In this document: piece after piece, positions 15,201 through 26,500 of the stretch
How positions within the stretch are numbered: the first letter of the stretch is position 1
Layout: every line of letters begins with the position of its first letter
Source: Stomorhina lunata
Taxonomy: Eukaryota; Arthropoda; Insecta; Diptera; Rhiniidae
Length of the DNA stretch: 64,000 nt
Reading direction: 5' to 3'
Assembly (NCBI GenBank): GCA_933228675.1
Contig: OW121743.1
Coordinates: 66,658,696 to 66,722,695, forward strand
Notes under the pieces: model-generated
Database searches by the model: none
What the model was told of the DNA's origin: nothing
Seen by the model: only the letters and a program-made list of their open reading frames with translations
Translations under genes and position numbers: made by a program

Positions 15201-18200
15201 AATTATCTTTAGAATTGCGACCTGTAGTTTGATGACAAAGTTTACATGGGGGTCCAGCCGTCCAGCCAGCCAGACGGACGGACAGGCGGACATTGCTAAA
15301 TCGACTCATAAAGTGATTCTAAGCTATTGGTATACTAAAAGATGGATCTAAGACAAATATTTCTATGCGTTACATACATCAGCACAAACTTATAATACCC
15401 TTTCCACCTATGATGGTGAAGGGTATAAAAAAGTATGGAATATTGCTTATAATAAAAAAGCATTGCATACCTTCAGGCTTAATTTTTTAATCAAATTGCA
15501 GTTATAAATCCTAACAATAGTTTTAATTATATTATCTTGATATTTACGAATTTACGGAGTTTTACGAAATTACAGATTTCAATAGAAATTAGTAGAGTTC
15601 TTTCTTAGATCAACTAATAGGCATGTGACGAATTTCACTAAATTTTATTGGAAAGTTTGCCTTAAATGGGGTTCCAAGGCAGGTACTTCAAGAAGTCGAC
15701 GGATTTCAACCAAAATTAGTAGAGCTCTTTCTTGGATCAAAAAATAAAAGTGTGCTGGATTTTAGCAAATTCTATTGAAGATTTGAGGGTATAACATTGA
15801 GAAGGAAAATAAATGAAATAATGCGGTTCCAAGGGAGGTACCCCAAGGAGTCATCGGATTTAAAAAAAAATATTAGGGCTCTTTTTTGTATCAAAAGTTT
15901 GCCAAATTTTATCAAATTCTGTTGAAAATTGCGGTTTATACATTGAGAAGTAAAATAAGTGAAAAATGGGGTCCATAAAAGTACCCCAAGGAGTCGACGG
16001 ATTTTATCCAAAACTAGTACAGCTCTTTTTTGGATCAAAAAATAAAAGTGGGCTGAATTTTATCAAATTCAATGAAAGATTGTGGGTAATACATTGAGAA
16101 GGAAAATAAGTGAAAATTGGCTATCCAAAGGAGGTACCCCAAGGAGTCGACGGATTTCAACCAAAATTAGTACAACTCTTTTTTGAATCAAAAAATAAGA
16201 GTGTGACGAATTTTATCAAATTCTATTAAAAATTGTGGATTATACATTGAGAAGAAAAATAAGTAAAAAAAAGTGTGGTCCAAGGGAGGTATCCCAAGGA
16301 GTAGACGGAATTCAAACCAAAACTATCACAGCTCATTTTTGGAGCAAAAAATAATAAGTGTATCAATTTTTATCAAATTCTTTTGAAAATAGCGTTTTAT
16401 ACATTGAGAATAAAAATAAGTGAAAAAATGGGGGTCCAGGGAAGGCAACCCAAGGAGTTGACGGAATTCAACCAGAACTAGCGGAACTCTTTTTTGGGTC
16501 AAGTAAGAGAGTTGTACCGATTTTCTTGAAATTCTGGTAAAAATTGCGTGTTGTACATTGAAAAGAAAAATAAGTGAAAAAATGGGGGTCCAAGGGAGTT
16601 ACCCGAAGGAGTAGATGGATTTTAAAGTTTTTTTGAATTTATCTAATCTATATAAAATTAAATAAGTGTGTTAAATTTCATCGTTGTAGGATCACTCCTT
16701 CTAGCAGGTTAGTCATCCGCCTAGCATACCAGAGGTCGCAAGTTCGATCCCCGTTCAGACCCACTTGAAAAATTAAATTTTAAAAAAAGCGGCGGTTCAC
16801 CTCATAACTCAGCTAGCCACTGGTTATTGAGTATTAGGGTATGTGAAACTCCTTAAACTAATACATTTGCCGTTCGGAGTTAAAACGTAGGTTTGCCGTC
16901 CGGAGTTAAAACGTAGGCCCTGTTAGGTTAAGCGGAACGAAAAATTAAGAAGACTCGATTGATTCTCTAGAGTATTGCAACTAATCTTTATTTACAAAAA
17001 CTTAGCCTAAGGTAAACTAAACTAAAATACTTATTATCTAAATTTATCTAACAACACATGTGGCAAGCATGTGTTGCTTCAATACTTATGTAAATACCCA
17101 AAATAGCTTATCTTTACACACACCACTCTTGTGTGGAAAATTACAATTAAATAGAAACGATCCTTTAATCATTTAAATATGCAGGAATACACAACTGCAA
17201 CAGTAGGTAAAAATATTTACTGATAATACTATTTCAGGTATAAATACACTTTCTAAATGTAGGTTTCAGTGTACAGCATGGTCAATCTTAAAAATATAGA
17301 TTTTAATACCAAATATTGAATTATTTACTTAAATAGAATATTATAAACTAAGTACAGTTTAAACAAAACTGAACAGGCCCCTTTCAATGAGTCTAAAAAT
17401 AGAATCGGATGCAGCTCATTGTCCGAGAGAAGTACCCCTTCTTCCAATTGTAATGTTGACAGGGAATTATATATATATATAGTCAATTGTGAACCGATTT
17501 CGTCCAATTTCAATACCAAGAAATGAGATATATTTTACTTGTTCTATTATGAACGATTTCTCTATAAATTGTACTTCAAGCATTATTGCTTTAAAACAAC
17601 GAAATTTTTTAAAACCACAATTGGAACACAATTGTACTTTTTCGATATAGCTTAAATTTAAAATTTTCTATTTGGGATTACTTTAAAAAGATATAACTAC
17701 GACAAAAATAAACAAAAAAAAAACTAGAATGCAAACAAATTTTTAAAGAATTGTACAAAACCCCATTAACCCATACATTTATAAAGAATTATTCTATAAT
17801 TTTAACAACTCAACAAATTTTACTTTTCTGTCCTCTCCTTCTCTGTTTATACAAAATCCCTTTTATTTCCCTACCAATGCAATGTTTAACTGTATTCTTA
17901 ATCTATGTTTGTGTGTGTATATTTTAGGAAGGAGCATCAGCATGGCATACGCTTAAATGGTGCACGTTCGAAAAATTATCGCAGCATCAAATGGACACAA
18001 CCACGAGTCGACCAACTGTATACGATGTATATCCAGGAACCACTTAGTATGCAATGTAACAAATCAGATGGTTTTCGCTTTGAGGGCTATCAATGGGAGG
18101 GGGCACCCATAACACCCGTACAAATCAAAATACCCATACATCGTAAATTGTGTCCCAACTACAATCCATTGTGGTTGAAGCCACTCGAGAGGGGAGAATG

Positions 18201-18228
18201 CGATTTATTGGGTGAATGCATCTATTAA
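1..18228 (+). CDS. DBH-like copper monooxygenase (MOXD1 homolog), 3' part of gene, 7 exons
   Basis: Seven exons splice in frame (1-264, 3597-3745, 4167-4558, 6696-6862, 7348-7530, 12580-12767, 17928-18228) to 547 residues ending at TAA 18226-18228. Domain order is the C-terminal half of a DOMON domain (residues 1-88), Cu2-monooxygenase N (about 135-268) and Cu2-monooxygenase C (about 285-447), then a Cys-rich tail. The copper ligands expected for the PHM/DBH/MOXD family are visible. CuA is His190-His191 (HHM motif) and His260 (LEVHFNNP). CuB is His339 and His341 (HTH) and Met414 (SDEMC). The family hydroxylates small molecules or peptides with copper, ascorbate and O2 in the secretory pathway; the substrate of MOXD1-type members is not settled. 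The N-terminus and signal peptide lie upstream of the window. Drosophila has two MOXD1 homologs (CG5235 and olf413) and I cannot tell which is the ortholog. No C-terminal membrane anchor is evident. Confidence 0.95.
266..299. repeat. GT-rich microsatellite at the donor of intron 1
   Basis: An interrupted (GT)n tract starts within the donor site of exon 1. Confidence 0.8.
361..2035. repeat. Degenerate AT-rich tandem array (period about 29-31 bp), intron 1
   Basis: About 55 diverged units combine a TTTCTATAGAAA core with a TTTTTGATAGAAA linker. Unit length varies and many copies carry indels, which points to an older array than those at 24-26 kb. Confidence 0.9.
2040..3400. repeat. Tandem repeat with period about 150 bp, intron 1
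   Basis: The landmark TTCTATTCCCAAAAAACGCC recurs at 2107, 2260, 2417, 2549, 2702, 2856, 3006 and 3159, with a decayed copy at 3301. Spacing is mostly 150-157 bp, once 132. Between landmarks lie ATGAAAACTTGAAAATTTTTG and ACAAATATTTGGTTT-type blocks. It is unrelated to the adjacent 31-bp array. Confidence 0.9.
3597..3745 (+). CDS. MOXD1-like exon 2
   Basis: The acceptor TTCTAG|GAAGGC enters in phase 0 and the donor GAAAC|GTGAGT leaves in phase 2. The exon encodes EGTMYVMWARGEVE and a linker ending ILIPET, joining the DOMON domain to the first copper domain. It is too short and methionine-poor in frame to appear as an open reading frame on its own; the phase match on both sides supports it. 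Confidence 0.92.
3746..4166 (+). other. Intron 2, no recognisable element
   Basis: A GT-AG intron of 421 bp with a (TATA)-rich stretch at 3942-3965 and a poly(T) run near 3990-4020. Nothing else is identifiable. Confidence 0.8.
4167..4558 (+). CDS. MOXD1-like exon 3 (CuA site)
   Basis: A strong polypyrimidine tract precedes CGCCAG|TGACC. The exon carries the N-terminal copper domain: TTYWCHIQKL, then PGIIHHMEVFHC with the CuA histidines 190 and 191, and LEVHFNNPELEK with the third CuA ligand His260. The donor AAAG|GTGGGT leaves in phase 1. Reading straight through the donor reaches a stop at 4606-4608, so the splice is needed. Confidence 0.94.
4895..6313. repeat. 35-bp minisatellite, about 40 copies, intron 3
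   Basis: The unit is GTTAGGAAGAGTGTTTCTA followed by TATAGAAAATGATGAC, 35 bp. Most copies between 5150 and 6250 are identical. Shortened (33-bp) and TCTAAACAGAAAA variants recur as patches near 5085 and 5745. The first units (4895-4960) and last unit (6290-6313) are diverged edges. Confidence 0.96.
6696..6862 (+). CDS. MOXD1-like exon 4
   Basis: The acceptor ATATAG|GTCATG completes Gly269. The exon encodes HVDSSGLRIKM, LRQFDAGVMELGLEYTDKMA and PLSGYCIAECTEM, the conserved bridge between the two copper domains with its paired cysteines. The donor ATG|GTGAGT is in phase 0. Confidence 0.94.
6863..7347 (+). other. Intron 4, no recognisable element
   Basis: A short AT-rich GT-AG intron with a poly(T) run at about 7194-7208. 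No element or open reading frame of note. Confidence 0.8.
7348..7530 (+). CDS. MOXD1-like exon 5 (CuB histidines)
   Basis: The acceptor CTTCCAG|GCATTT and the donor ACCG|GTAAGA are both phase 0. The exon encodes GIVVFGSQLHTHLRGV, where the HTH pair (His339, His341) forms two of the three CuB ligands, followed by RDDYYSHHFQEMRNL. Confidence 0.94.
7846..8603. repeat. 31-bp AT-rich tandem array, intron 5
   Basis: About 24 units of TTTTTCTATAGAAAAATTTT plus TTTATCGAAAA. The core palindrome matches the other arrays, but the linker (TTATCGAAAA) is specific to this one. Confidence 0.93.
8604..9450 (+). other. Intron 5 spacer without identifiable element
   Basis: Mixed AT-rich sequence between two arrays. 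One fragment (9067-9085, GATGACGATAAGAAGAGT) resembles the 35-bp minisatellite of intron 3. Confidence 0.6.
9451..11745. repeat. 31-bp AT-rich tandem array, intron 5 (second type)
   Basis: About 74 units of CCTATAAAAATAGGAAATTT plus TTGAAAAATTT. It shows sub-blocks: ATAAGAAA units first, ATAGGAAA units next, then CCTTTAAAAAATAGG and CCTAGAAAAATAGG units. It lacks the exact TCTATAGA core but keeps the 31-bp period and the inverted GAAATTT/AAATTTC pattern. Confidence 0.93.
11746..12579 (+). other. Intron 5 distal part, no recognisable element
   Basis: Poly(T) run near 11778-11797, then AT-rich sequence up to the acceptor of exon 6. No gene or repeat family recognised. Confidence 0.6.
12580..12767 (+). 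CDS. MOXD1-like exon 6 (CuB methionine)
   Basis: The acceptor TTCCAG|GGAGAT is phase 0 and the donor AAAAA|GTAAGT is phase 2. The exon encodes GDALVTTCYYNTIGYDN, GGFSISDEMCVNYMHYYP (Met414 is the CuB ligand) and LEVCKSS, the end of the C-terminal copper domain. It is preceded by a 5-kb intron made largely of AT-rich tandem arrays. Confidence 0.94.
13174..13527 (+). mobile_element. DINE-1/mini-me-like repeat, truncated copy
   Basis: Starts ATACCACCATAGATG and carries AGTCGATTTAGCGATGTC, a short GTCCGTCC microsatellite and GGCTGGCTGGACCCCCATG. It stops after ACTGACTATATAAAC, where full copies continue another 400 bp. Confidence 0.75.
13667..14437 (+). mobile_element. DINE-1/mini-me-like element, complete copy
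   Basis: Runs from TATACCCTTCACCACCATAG to GACTATAGCGCTTTCTTACT-TGTT, with an internal GTCCGTCCGTC tract. The right end has a subterminal palindrome (GGTCGGCTTGACCGAC). It is non-coding. It interrupts a tandem-repeat unit whose uninterrupted paralog is at about 15480-15515, which defines the ends. Assignment to the DINE-1/Helentron-derived class rests on the GTCY tract and terminal sequence and is an inference. Confidence 0.75.
14622..15430 (-). mobile_element. DINE-1/mini-me-like element, complete copy, inverted
   Basis: The reverse complement of the 13667 copy: begins AACAAGTAAGAAAGTGCTAT, has CGGTCAAGCCCGACC, and ends GGTGAAGGGTATAAAA. It is opposite in orientation to the copy 185 bp upstream, so the pair forms a large imperfect inverted repeat in intron 6. 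Confidence 0.75.
15438..16690. repeat. Tandem repeat with period about 152-155 bp, intron 6
   Basis: The landmark CAAGGAGTCGACGGATTTCA recurs at about 15690, 15845, 15989, 16141, 16296, 16451 and 16606. Each is followed by AGTAGAGCTCTTTTTTGGATC and ATACATTGAGAAG blocks. Diverged flanking pieces of the same family lie at 13590-13666 and 14438-14621 around the DINE-like insertions, and a fragment is at 45655-45745. Confidence 0.85.
16686..17510 (+). mobile_element. tRNA-headed SINE-like element interrupted by a solo LTR
   Basis: A tRNA-like head (AGCAGGTTAGTC, then AAGTTCGATCCCC as a B box) at about 16700-16760 is followed by a body with a duplicated 27-bp GTTAAAACGTAGG unit (16868-16916). The body resumes at 17381 with TTTCAATGAGTCTAAAAATA. 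A second copy at 46303-46540 has the body uninterrupted, which shows that 16921-17375 is a later insertion. Confidence 0.7.
16921..17375 (-). mobile_element. Solo LTR (455 bp) with 5-bp target duplication GGCCC
   Basis: Termini are TGTTAGG and CTGAACA, the TG...CA ends of LTRs with a short TGTT/AACA inverted repeat. GGCCC stands on both sides (16916-16920 and 17376-17380). On the minus strand there is an AATAAA-type signal before the end (GTAAATAAAGATTAG), which suggests minus orientation. No internal retroviral-like coding region is present. A 5-bp duplication fits Bel/Pao, Copia or some Gypsy elements; the clade cannot be told. Confidence 0.82.
17511..17927 (+). other. Intron 6 distal part, no recognisable element
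   Basis: AT-rich sequence up to the terminal exon with a pyrimidine-rich stretch before ATTTTAG. Nothing else supported. Confidence 0.6.
17928..18228 (+). CDS. MOXD1-like terminal exon
   Basis: The acceptor ATTTTAG|GAAGG completes Lys448. The exon encodes 99 further residues to TAA at 18226-18228, including SIKWTQPRVDQLYTMY, MQCNKSDG and a C-terminal ECDLLGECIY. The cysteine-rich end fits the family. There is no hydrophobic anchor segment, so the product is probably soluble or lumenal. Confidence 0.93.
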
Positions 18229-18784
18229 GAGTTGAAGAAGCTTTCAACAGCATCTCAGTGTCTTTTAAAATTAAGGCATTGAAGGCCAAGGGATAAGGAT
18301 AAGGAAGGCAAAACGAATGAAAGGAAGAGTGAAAGACGAGGTAAAACTGAAAATGAAAAACTTTTAAGTGTTTTAAATTAAAAGTGCAAAATTACTGAAA
18401 GCGACGAAACATTAGTGTAGTTTGTAATAATGACAAAATTGTTATAATTAATTGAAATGAGTTTCGTTTCTAAAAAAAAATTCTTATTTTAGTTTTTAAT
18501 TTTCAAAATTCTGTCTTTAGTTTTCTTATAATTTTGTTAAAGTCCTTAACATTTTGGTTTCAATTTTATTTGAGATTTTCTTTTTCTAAAGACTTTGTAG
18601 ATTTTAAGCATTATTTTGAAGGAAAGAATAAATCGAGTCATTAAATTAAATGAGATTTTAGTTTTGTAAAATTGACAGCTGAGCTTAAAGGTTAGGGGTG
18701 AAAATTTCCATCCATTGCTGAAAATTTGCTGGTAATGATGATGACAATCGCTTTTGCAAACTGTTGATTTCTAACAAAAATAAA
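18229..18784 (+). promoter_or_regulatory. MOXD1-like 3' UTR with candidate poly(A) signals
   Basis: AT-rich sequence follows the stop codon. AATAAA hexamers lie at 18627-18632 and 18779-18784; either could end the transcript. No further coding potential is seen up to the repeat array at about 18980. Confidence 0.5.
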
Positions 18785-18979
18785 GACTCATGCAAAGTAT
18801 TTCAATTAAATTTTTAAAATCTTAATTTATGCAAATCGTTTTGTTATGTTTAAGCTTCTAATTGCTTATCCAAGATAATAATGACACAAATGGGCCAAAA
18901 GACCCTTCAAATCAAGACAAACATTTCAACTTTTTTTTTTAATATTTTACCATAAGAAAGATTTTAAATTAATGCTTAA

Positions 18980-21900
18980 AGAAAAAACTTCAATATTGAA
19001 ATTTTTTCTATAGAAAAATTTTCAAAATGAAATTTTTTCGTTGAAAAATTCTTAGGAATTTTTCTATAGAAAAATTTTCAATACGAAATTTTTTCTAAAG
19101 AAACATTTCCAATGTGAAATTTTTTCTAAAGAAAAATTTTCAACAGGAAATTTTTTCTAAAGAAATATTTCCAATATGAAATTTTTTCTAAAGAAAAATT
19201 TTCTAGATAACAGTTTTTTCTAAAGAAAAATTTTCGTTATGAAATTTTTTTTTCTATAGGAAATTTTTAAATAAATTAAATAAATAAATAAATTAATTTT
19301 CATTATGAAATTTTTTCTATAGAAAAATTTTCATTATGAAATTTTTTCTATAGAAAAATTTTCATTATGAAATTTTTTCTATAGAAAAATTTTCATTATG
19401 AAATTTTTTCTATAGAAAAATTTTCATTATGAAATTTTTTCTATAGAAAAATTTTCATTATGAAATTTTTTCTATAGAAAAATTTTCATTATGAAATTTT
19501 TTCTATAGAAAAATTTTCATTATGAAATTTTTTCTATAGAAAAATTTTCATTATGAAATTTTTTCTATAGAAAAATTTTCATTATGAAATTTTTTCTATA
19601 GAAAAATTTTCATTATGAAATTTTTTCTATAGAAAGATATTTTTTCTATAGAAAAAAATTGAAATTTTCTTATGATTTTTTGTCTCATGATTTTTTGTTT
19701 TTTTTTTATAGAAAAATTATGAAATTTTATCCATCGAAAACTTAAGAATTTTTTTTGTTTTGTAGAAAAATTAAGAAAATTTTTTTTATGAAATTTTTTT
19801 CTATAGAAAAATTTTCATTATGAAATCTTGTCTATAGAATTTCATAATATAGATTTTTCTATAGAAAATATTCATAATAAAAATTTGTCTATAGAAAAAT
19901 ATTCATAATGAAGATATTTCAGTAGAAAAAATTGTATAATGAAAATTTTTCTATAAAAAAATTATAAAATCTGATATTTCTATAGAAAAAATTTCACTGT
20001 AAAAATTTTTCTATAGAAAAAATTTCATTACGAAATTTTTTTTTAAAAACATTTTCAGTTTTTTAAAAATAAAATTTAATATAAAATTGAAAATAGAAAA
20101 ATTTTGTTATGAATTTCATTGTGAAATTTTTTTCTATAGAAAAATTGTTATTATTATAAATTTCGTCTACAGAAAATTTTTTATTATGAATTTTTCCAAA
20201 GAAAATTTTTCATAATGTAATTTTTTCTGTAGAAATTTTTTCTATAGAAAAAATTCTATAATTCTACAAAACAAAATTATGAAAATTTTTCTATAGAAAA
20301 AATTTTCATTATGAAATTTTTTCTTAAGAAATATTTTCATAGTGAAAAATTTTCATTATGAAATTTTTTCTATAGAAAAATTTTCGTTATGAAATTTTTT
20401 TTATAGAAAAATTTTCATAATGATAATTTTTCTATAAAATTTTTTATAAAAAAAAATCGTTCATAGTGAAAAATTTTCTTTATGAAACTTTTTCTATAGA
20501 AAAATTTTCTTTATGAAATTTTTTTTATAGAAAAATTTTCATAATGATAATTTTTTTATAAAATTTTTTATAAAAAAAAATCGTAATTTTTATAAATTTT
20601 ATAGATTTTAATATAAAATTAAAAAAAAACAAAATTTAGATATAATTTTTCTTATGAAATTTTTTCTATAGAAAAATTTTAATTATAAAATTTGAAATGT
20701 TTTGTATAGAAAATTTTCTATTATGATATTTTTTCTATAGAAAATTTTTCTATAAAAAAAATTCATATTGAAAATTTCTCTATAAAAAAATTTCATAATG
20801 AAAATTTTTTTACAGAAAAAATTTCATTATGAAAATTTTTGTATAGAAAAAATTTCATTATGAAAATTTTTATATAGAAAAAATTTCATTATGAAAATTT
20901 TTGTATATAAAAAATTTCATTATGAAAATTTTTGTATAGAAAAAATTTTATTATGGAAATTTTTGTATAGAAAAAATTTCATTATGAAAATTTTTCTAAA
21001 GAAAAAAATTTATTATGAATTTTTTTCATGAAAAATTTAATTATTTTTTTAAATAAATTCTTATATAAGATTAAAAAAAGAAGAATTTTGTTATGAATTT
21101 CATTGTGAATTTTTTTCTATAGAAAAATTATAAGTTATTATTATAAATTTTTTCTAAAGAAAATTTTTCATTATGAATTCTTTGCTAAGGAAAATTTTTC
21201 ATTATGATATTCTTTTTGTAGAAAAATGATCATTGTGAAATTTTTCTTTAGATAAAATTTTTCTACAGAATAAATTCTATAATGAAAAGTTTTCCATAAA
21301 AAATTTATGCAACTTTTTCTATAGAAAAACTTTTATTATGAAATTTTTTCTATAGAAAAATGTTTATTCTGAAAATTTTTATATAAAAAATTTCATAATG
21401 TAAAAATTTTCTATAGAAAAAATTGCATAAATTTTTTTTATAGAAATTTTTCATTACATTATTTTTTCGAAAGAAAATTTTTTTCTACAAAAAAAATTTC
21501 ATAATTTTCATTATGAAATTTTTTCTATAGAAAAAATTTCATAATGAACATTTTTTATAGAAAAAATTTCATAATGAAAATTTGTCTATAAAAAAATTCA
21601 TAACGAAAATTTTTGTATAGAAAAAATTTCGTAATGAAAATTTTTCTATAAAAAAAATTTCCTAAAGGAAATTTTTCTATAAAAAAAAATTATAATGGAA
21701 ATTTTTCTATAAAAAAATTTCATAATAAAAATTTTTCTATAGAAAAAATTTCATAACGAAAATTTTATTATACAAAAAATTTCTTTGCGAAAATATTTCT
21801 ATAGAAAAATTTCGTTATGAAAATTTTTTTATAGAAAAATTTCATTATAAAAATTTTTCTATAAAAAATATTCAATATTTAATATCGAAAATTGTACTAT

Positions 21901-22235
21901 AGAAAAAATTTCATAATGAAAAGAAATTAAAAATTTCTTTAATGAAAATTTTTCTATAGAAAAAATTTCTTTAATGAAAATTTTTCTATAGAAAAAATTT
22001 CTTTAATGAAAATTTTTCTATAAAAAAAATTTCTCTAATGAAAATTTTTCTATAGAAAAAATTTCGGAATGAAAATTTTTCTATAGAAAAATTTCATAAT
22101 GAAATTTATTCTATGGAATTTTTTCTAAAGATAAATTTTCATCATGAAATTATGAAATTTTTTTCTTCAGAAAAATTTTCAAAATGAAATTTTTCTATTG
22201 AACAATTTTATATATGAAATTTTTTTCTACAGAAA
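18980..22235. repeat. 31-bp AT-rich tandem array
   Basis: About 100 units on the pattern TGAAATTTTTTCTATAGAAA-AATTTTCATTA. A homogeneous patch of near-identical units at about 19290-19630 lies in diverged flanks, and by about 21900-22090 the linker becomes TTTCTTTAATGAAAA. A short (AAAT)n tract is at 19267-19295. Confidence 0.93.
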
Positions 22236-23589
22236 AATAAATTGCAAATATAGGCACAATCTTGTTTAACTCTCTTCAACTATAGTTTTGTAGGATCAAA
22301 ATATTGGATACAACATTTCAATAGAAAGTCTTTTAAAAAAATTACTAAAATCCTAATTCGTCATCGTCTTCTAAAGCCATAATTATCCATGCAAAGACTC
22401 TAAGACATAATTTGTTTAAATTCCAGTAAATAGCTAATTAATGCTAATGACAAGCCTTCAATAAACATCATTAGCGAAAAAGCTTTTAATCTTTTTTAGG
22501 ATTTTTTCCCCTTCTTCTTGTTATAAGGCATCGAGAGCTTTTATTAAGTAGTAAGTAACATCTCTAGTAAGTGCTTGTTATATTTGCTTTGAAAACAAGC
22601 GTAGCAAAATGTTTTAAAGTAAAGTTTAAAAACCTTTTCTTTACTCCTCCATTATCTTCTAACTTATATCAGTCTAAAAATCCCCTTAATCAGAGAGTAG
22701 TTGTTTTTTATTATATTTTTTTATGCCCTTGTTAGAAGAACAAAAATTTCGTTTAAGTGCGATTTTTAACAGCTTAATTTATAGCAGCTTAAAAAAAGAA
22801 TAAATAAATTTTGAAGAGCAAAAAGTTAAAGTGATGCTTTCAAGTAAATATAAACAAATTGAAATATAAATTTTTATTTGTCGAAATAATTTTTGTTTTA
22901 ACTTTTCATGGTCATAGAAACAGCGAAAACAAATCAATTACTTTTAGAAAACCAAAATTATTAACCAATAAGAAGATAAACAAGTGATGGCTTTTGATCT
23001 ATCACTTCATAATTAAACTTATTTTAAATAAAAGTTTTGACAAAGATACAATTTGCCTTTATAAATCCTAAAAAAGCTTTTTAACTTTCCTTTATAGATC
23101 TTTCTTGTCTTTAAAATTAACAATTTAAATTTGGAAAAAGTCTAAACATTTTTTCCCTTTATCCCCCTTATCCCCCATAGCCTTAAGCTTTGGGAAGGTT
23201 TAATAACCTCTGCTGTCAATTTTCTATCAGGAAAATTCCTAATTTGTTTAAGACATTTGAAAAAATAGCTTTATCAAATATTTAAAATGAGTTAAGCTAA
23301 AATAAATATTAAACATGATTACAACGTTTTCTCTTAACTTATCAAAGAAAAACAACTTGAAGGCCAAATACTTAAAGGAAAGGGTTTTATGAAACTTGAA
23401 AAATTTTTTCTGTAAAAAATAAACTTTTTAAAATTTTATTAGCCTTTCACTTGCAGCCAGACATGCTTAAAAAATTTTAAATAAAGGTTTAAACAATTTT
23501 ATGAAAAGAAATAGCTGGAGGTGTTTTTAAACTTTTGGTTACTTTTTTAAAGATTGTTCTTTAATTTCAGCATAAAAACCAAAAAAAAA
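22236..23589. other. AT-rich spacer, nothing recognised
   Basis: No open reading frame, RNA gene or repeat family identified between the two arrays. Confidence 0.5.
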
Positions 23590-26500
23590 AAGAGGAAACA
23601 TTTCTACAAAAAAATATTCAACATCAAATTTTTTAAACGAAAAGTTTTTAAAAACTTCAACATAATAATTTTTTAAAGAAATTTTTAACATAAAAATTTT
23701 TCAAAAGAAAACTTTTCATAATGAAAATTTTTCTAAAGAACAACCTTCCATAATGAATTTTTTTTTTTAAAGAAAAACTTTCGATATTAAAAATTTTTCT
23801 AAAGAAAAACTTTCCATAATAAAAATTTTTGTAACGAAAAACTTTTCGTAATGAAAATTTTCTAAATAAAAACTTTCAATATGAAATTTTTTCTACCGAA
23901 AATTGTTCTTAAAAAAATTCGAAAAATTTTCAATATAAATTTTTTGCTATAAAAAAGCTTTCAATATGAAATTTTTTCTATAGAAAAATTTTCAATATGA
24001 AATTTTTTCTATAGAAAAAATTTCATTTCAAATTTTCATTATGAAATTTTTTCTATAGAAAAATTTTCATTATGAAATTTTTTCTATAGAAAAATTTTCA
24101 TTATGAAATTTTTTCTATAGAAAAATTTTCATTATGAAATTTTTTCTATAGAAAAATTTTCATTATGAAATTTTTTCTATAGAAAAATTTTCATTATGAA
24201 ATTTTTTCTATAGAAAAATTTTCATTATGAAATTTTTTCTATCGAAAAATTTTCATTATGAAATTTTTTCTATAGAAAAATTTTCATTATGAAATTTTTT
24301 CTATAGAAAATTTTTCAATATGAAATTTTTTCTATAGAAAAATTTTTAATATGAAATTTTTTCTATAGAAAAATTTTCAATATGAAATTTTTTCTATAGA
24401 AAAATTTTCAATATGAAATTTTTTCTATAGAAAAATTTTCAATATGAAATTTTTTCTATAGAAAACTTTTCAATATGAAATTTTTTCTATAGAAAAATTT
24501 TCAATATTCAATTTTTTCTGTAGAAAAATTTTCAATATGAAATTTTTTCTGTAGAAAAATTTTCAATATGAAATTTTTTCTATAGAAAAATTTTCAATAT
24601 GAAATTTTTTCTATAGAAAAATTTTCAATATGAAATTTTTTCTATAGAAAAATTTTCAATATGAAATTTTTTCTATAGAAAAATTTTCAATATGAAATTT
24701 TTTTATAGAAAAATTTTCAATATGAAATTTTTTCTATAGAAAAATTTTCAATATGAAATTTTTTCTATAGAAAAATTTTCAATATGAAATTTTTTCTATA
24801 GAAAAATTTTCAATATGAAATTTTTTCTATAGAAAAATTTTCAATATGAAATTTTTTCTATAGAAAAATTTTCAATATGAAATTTTTTCTATAGAAAAAT
24901 TTTCAATATGAAATTTTTTCTATAGAAAAATTTTCAATATGAAATTTTTTCTATAGAAAAATTTTCAATATGAAATTTTTTCTATAGAAAAATTTTCAAT
25001 ATGAAATTTTTTCTATAGAAAAATTTTCAATATGAAATTTTTTCTATAGAAAAATTTTCAATATGAAATTTTTTCTATAGAAAAATTTTCAATATGAAAT
25101 TTTTTCTATAGAAAAATTTTCAATATGAAATTTTTTCTATAGAAAAATTTTCAATATGAAATTTTTTCTATAGAAAAATTTTCAATATGAAATTTTTTCT
25201 ATAGAAAAATTTTCAATATGAAATTTTTTCTATAGAAAAATTTTCAATATGAAATTTTTTCTATAGAAAAATTTTCAATATGAAATTTTTTCTATAGAAA
25301 AATTTTCAATATGAAATTTTTTCTATAGAAAAATTTTCATTATGAAATTTTTTCTATAGAAAAATTTTCATTATGAAATTTTTTCTATAGAAAAATTTTC
25401 ATTATGAAATTTTTTCTATAGAAAAATTTTCATTATGAAATTTTTTCTATAGAAAAATTTTCATTATGAAATTTTTTCTATAGAAAAATTTTCATTATGA
25501 AATTTTTTCTATAGAAAATTTTCGTTATGAAATTTTTTCTATAGAAAAATTTTCATTATGAAATTTTTTCTATAGAAAAATTTTCAATATGAAATTTTTT
25601 CTATAGAAAAATTTTCAATATGAAATTTTTTCTATAGAAAAATTTTCAATATGAATTTTTTTTCTATAGAAAAATTTTCAATATGAAATTTTTTCTATAG
25701 AAAAATTTTCAATATGAAATTTTTTCTATAGAAAAATTTTCAATATGAAATTTTTTCTATAGAAAAATTTTCAATATGAAATTTTTTCTATAGAAAAATT
25801 TTCAATATGAAATTTTTTCTATAGAAAAATTTTCAATATGAAATTTTTTCTATAGAAAAATTTTCAATATGAAATTTTTTCTATAGAAAAATTTTCAATA
25901 TGAAATTTTTTCTATAGAAAAATTTTCAATATGAAATTTTTTCTATAGAAAAATTTTCAATATGAAATTTTTTCTATAGAAAAATTTTCAATATGAAATT
26001 TTTTCTATAGAAAAATTTTCAATATGAAATTTTTTCTATAGAAAAATTTTCAATATAAATTTTTTCTATAGAAAAATTTTCAATATAAATTTTTTCTATA
26101 GAAAAATTTTCAATATGAAATTTTTTCTATAGAAAAATTTTCAATATGAAATTTTTTCTATAGAAAAATTTTCAATATGAAATTTTTTCTATAGAAAAAC
26201 TTTCCATATCAAATATTTTCTATACAACAACTTTCCATATGATTTTTTTTTTATAGAAAAAATTTCAATATAAAATTTTTTCTATAGAATAACTTTCAAT
26301 ATGAAATTTTTTCTAAAGAAAACCTTTCAATATGAAATTTTTTCTAAAGAAAAACTTTCAATATGAAATTTTTCTAAAGAAAAACTTTCAATGTGAAATT
26401 TTTTCTATAGAAAAATTTTCAGTATGAAATTTTTTCTATAAAAAAGTTTTCGATATGAAATTTTTTCTATAGAAAAACTTTCAATATGAATTTTTTCTAA

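Noticed and set aside
24030..26200. CRISPR-like regular repeat array
   Set aside because: There are no unique spacers between repeats, the unit is entirely repeated, and the genome is eukaryotic; this is a satellite.
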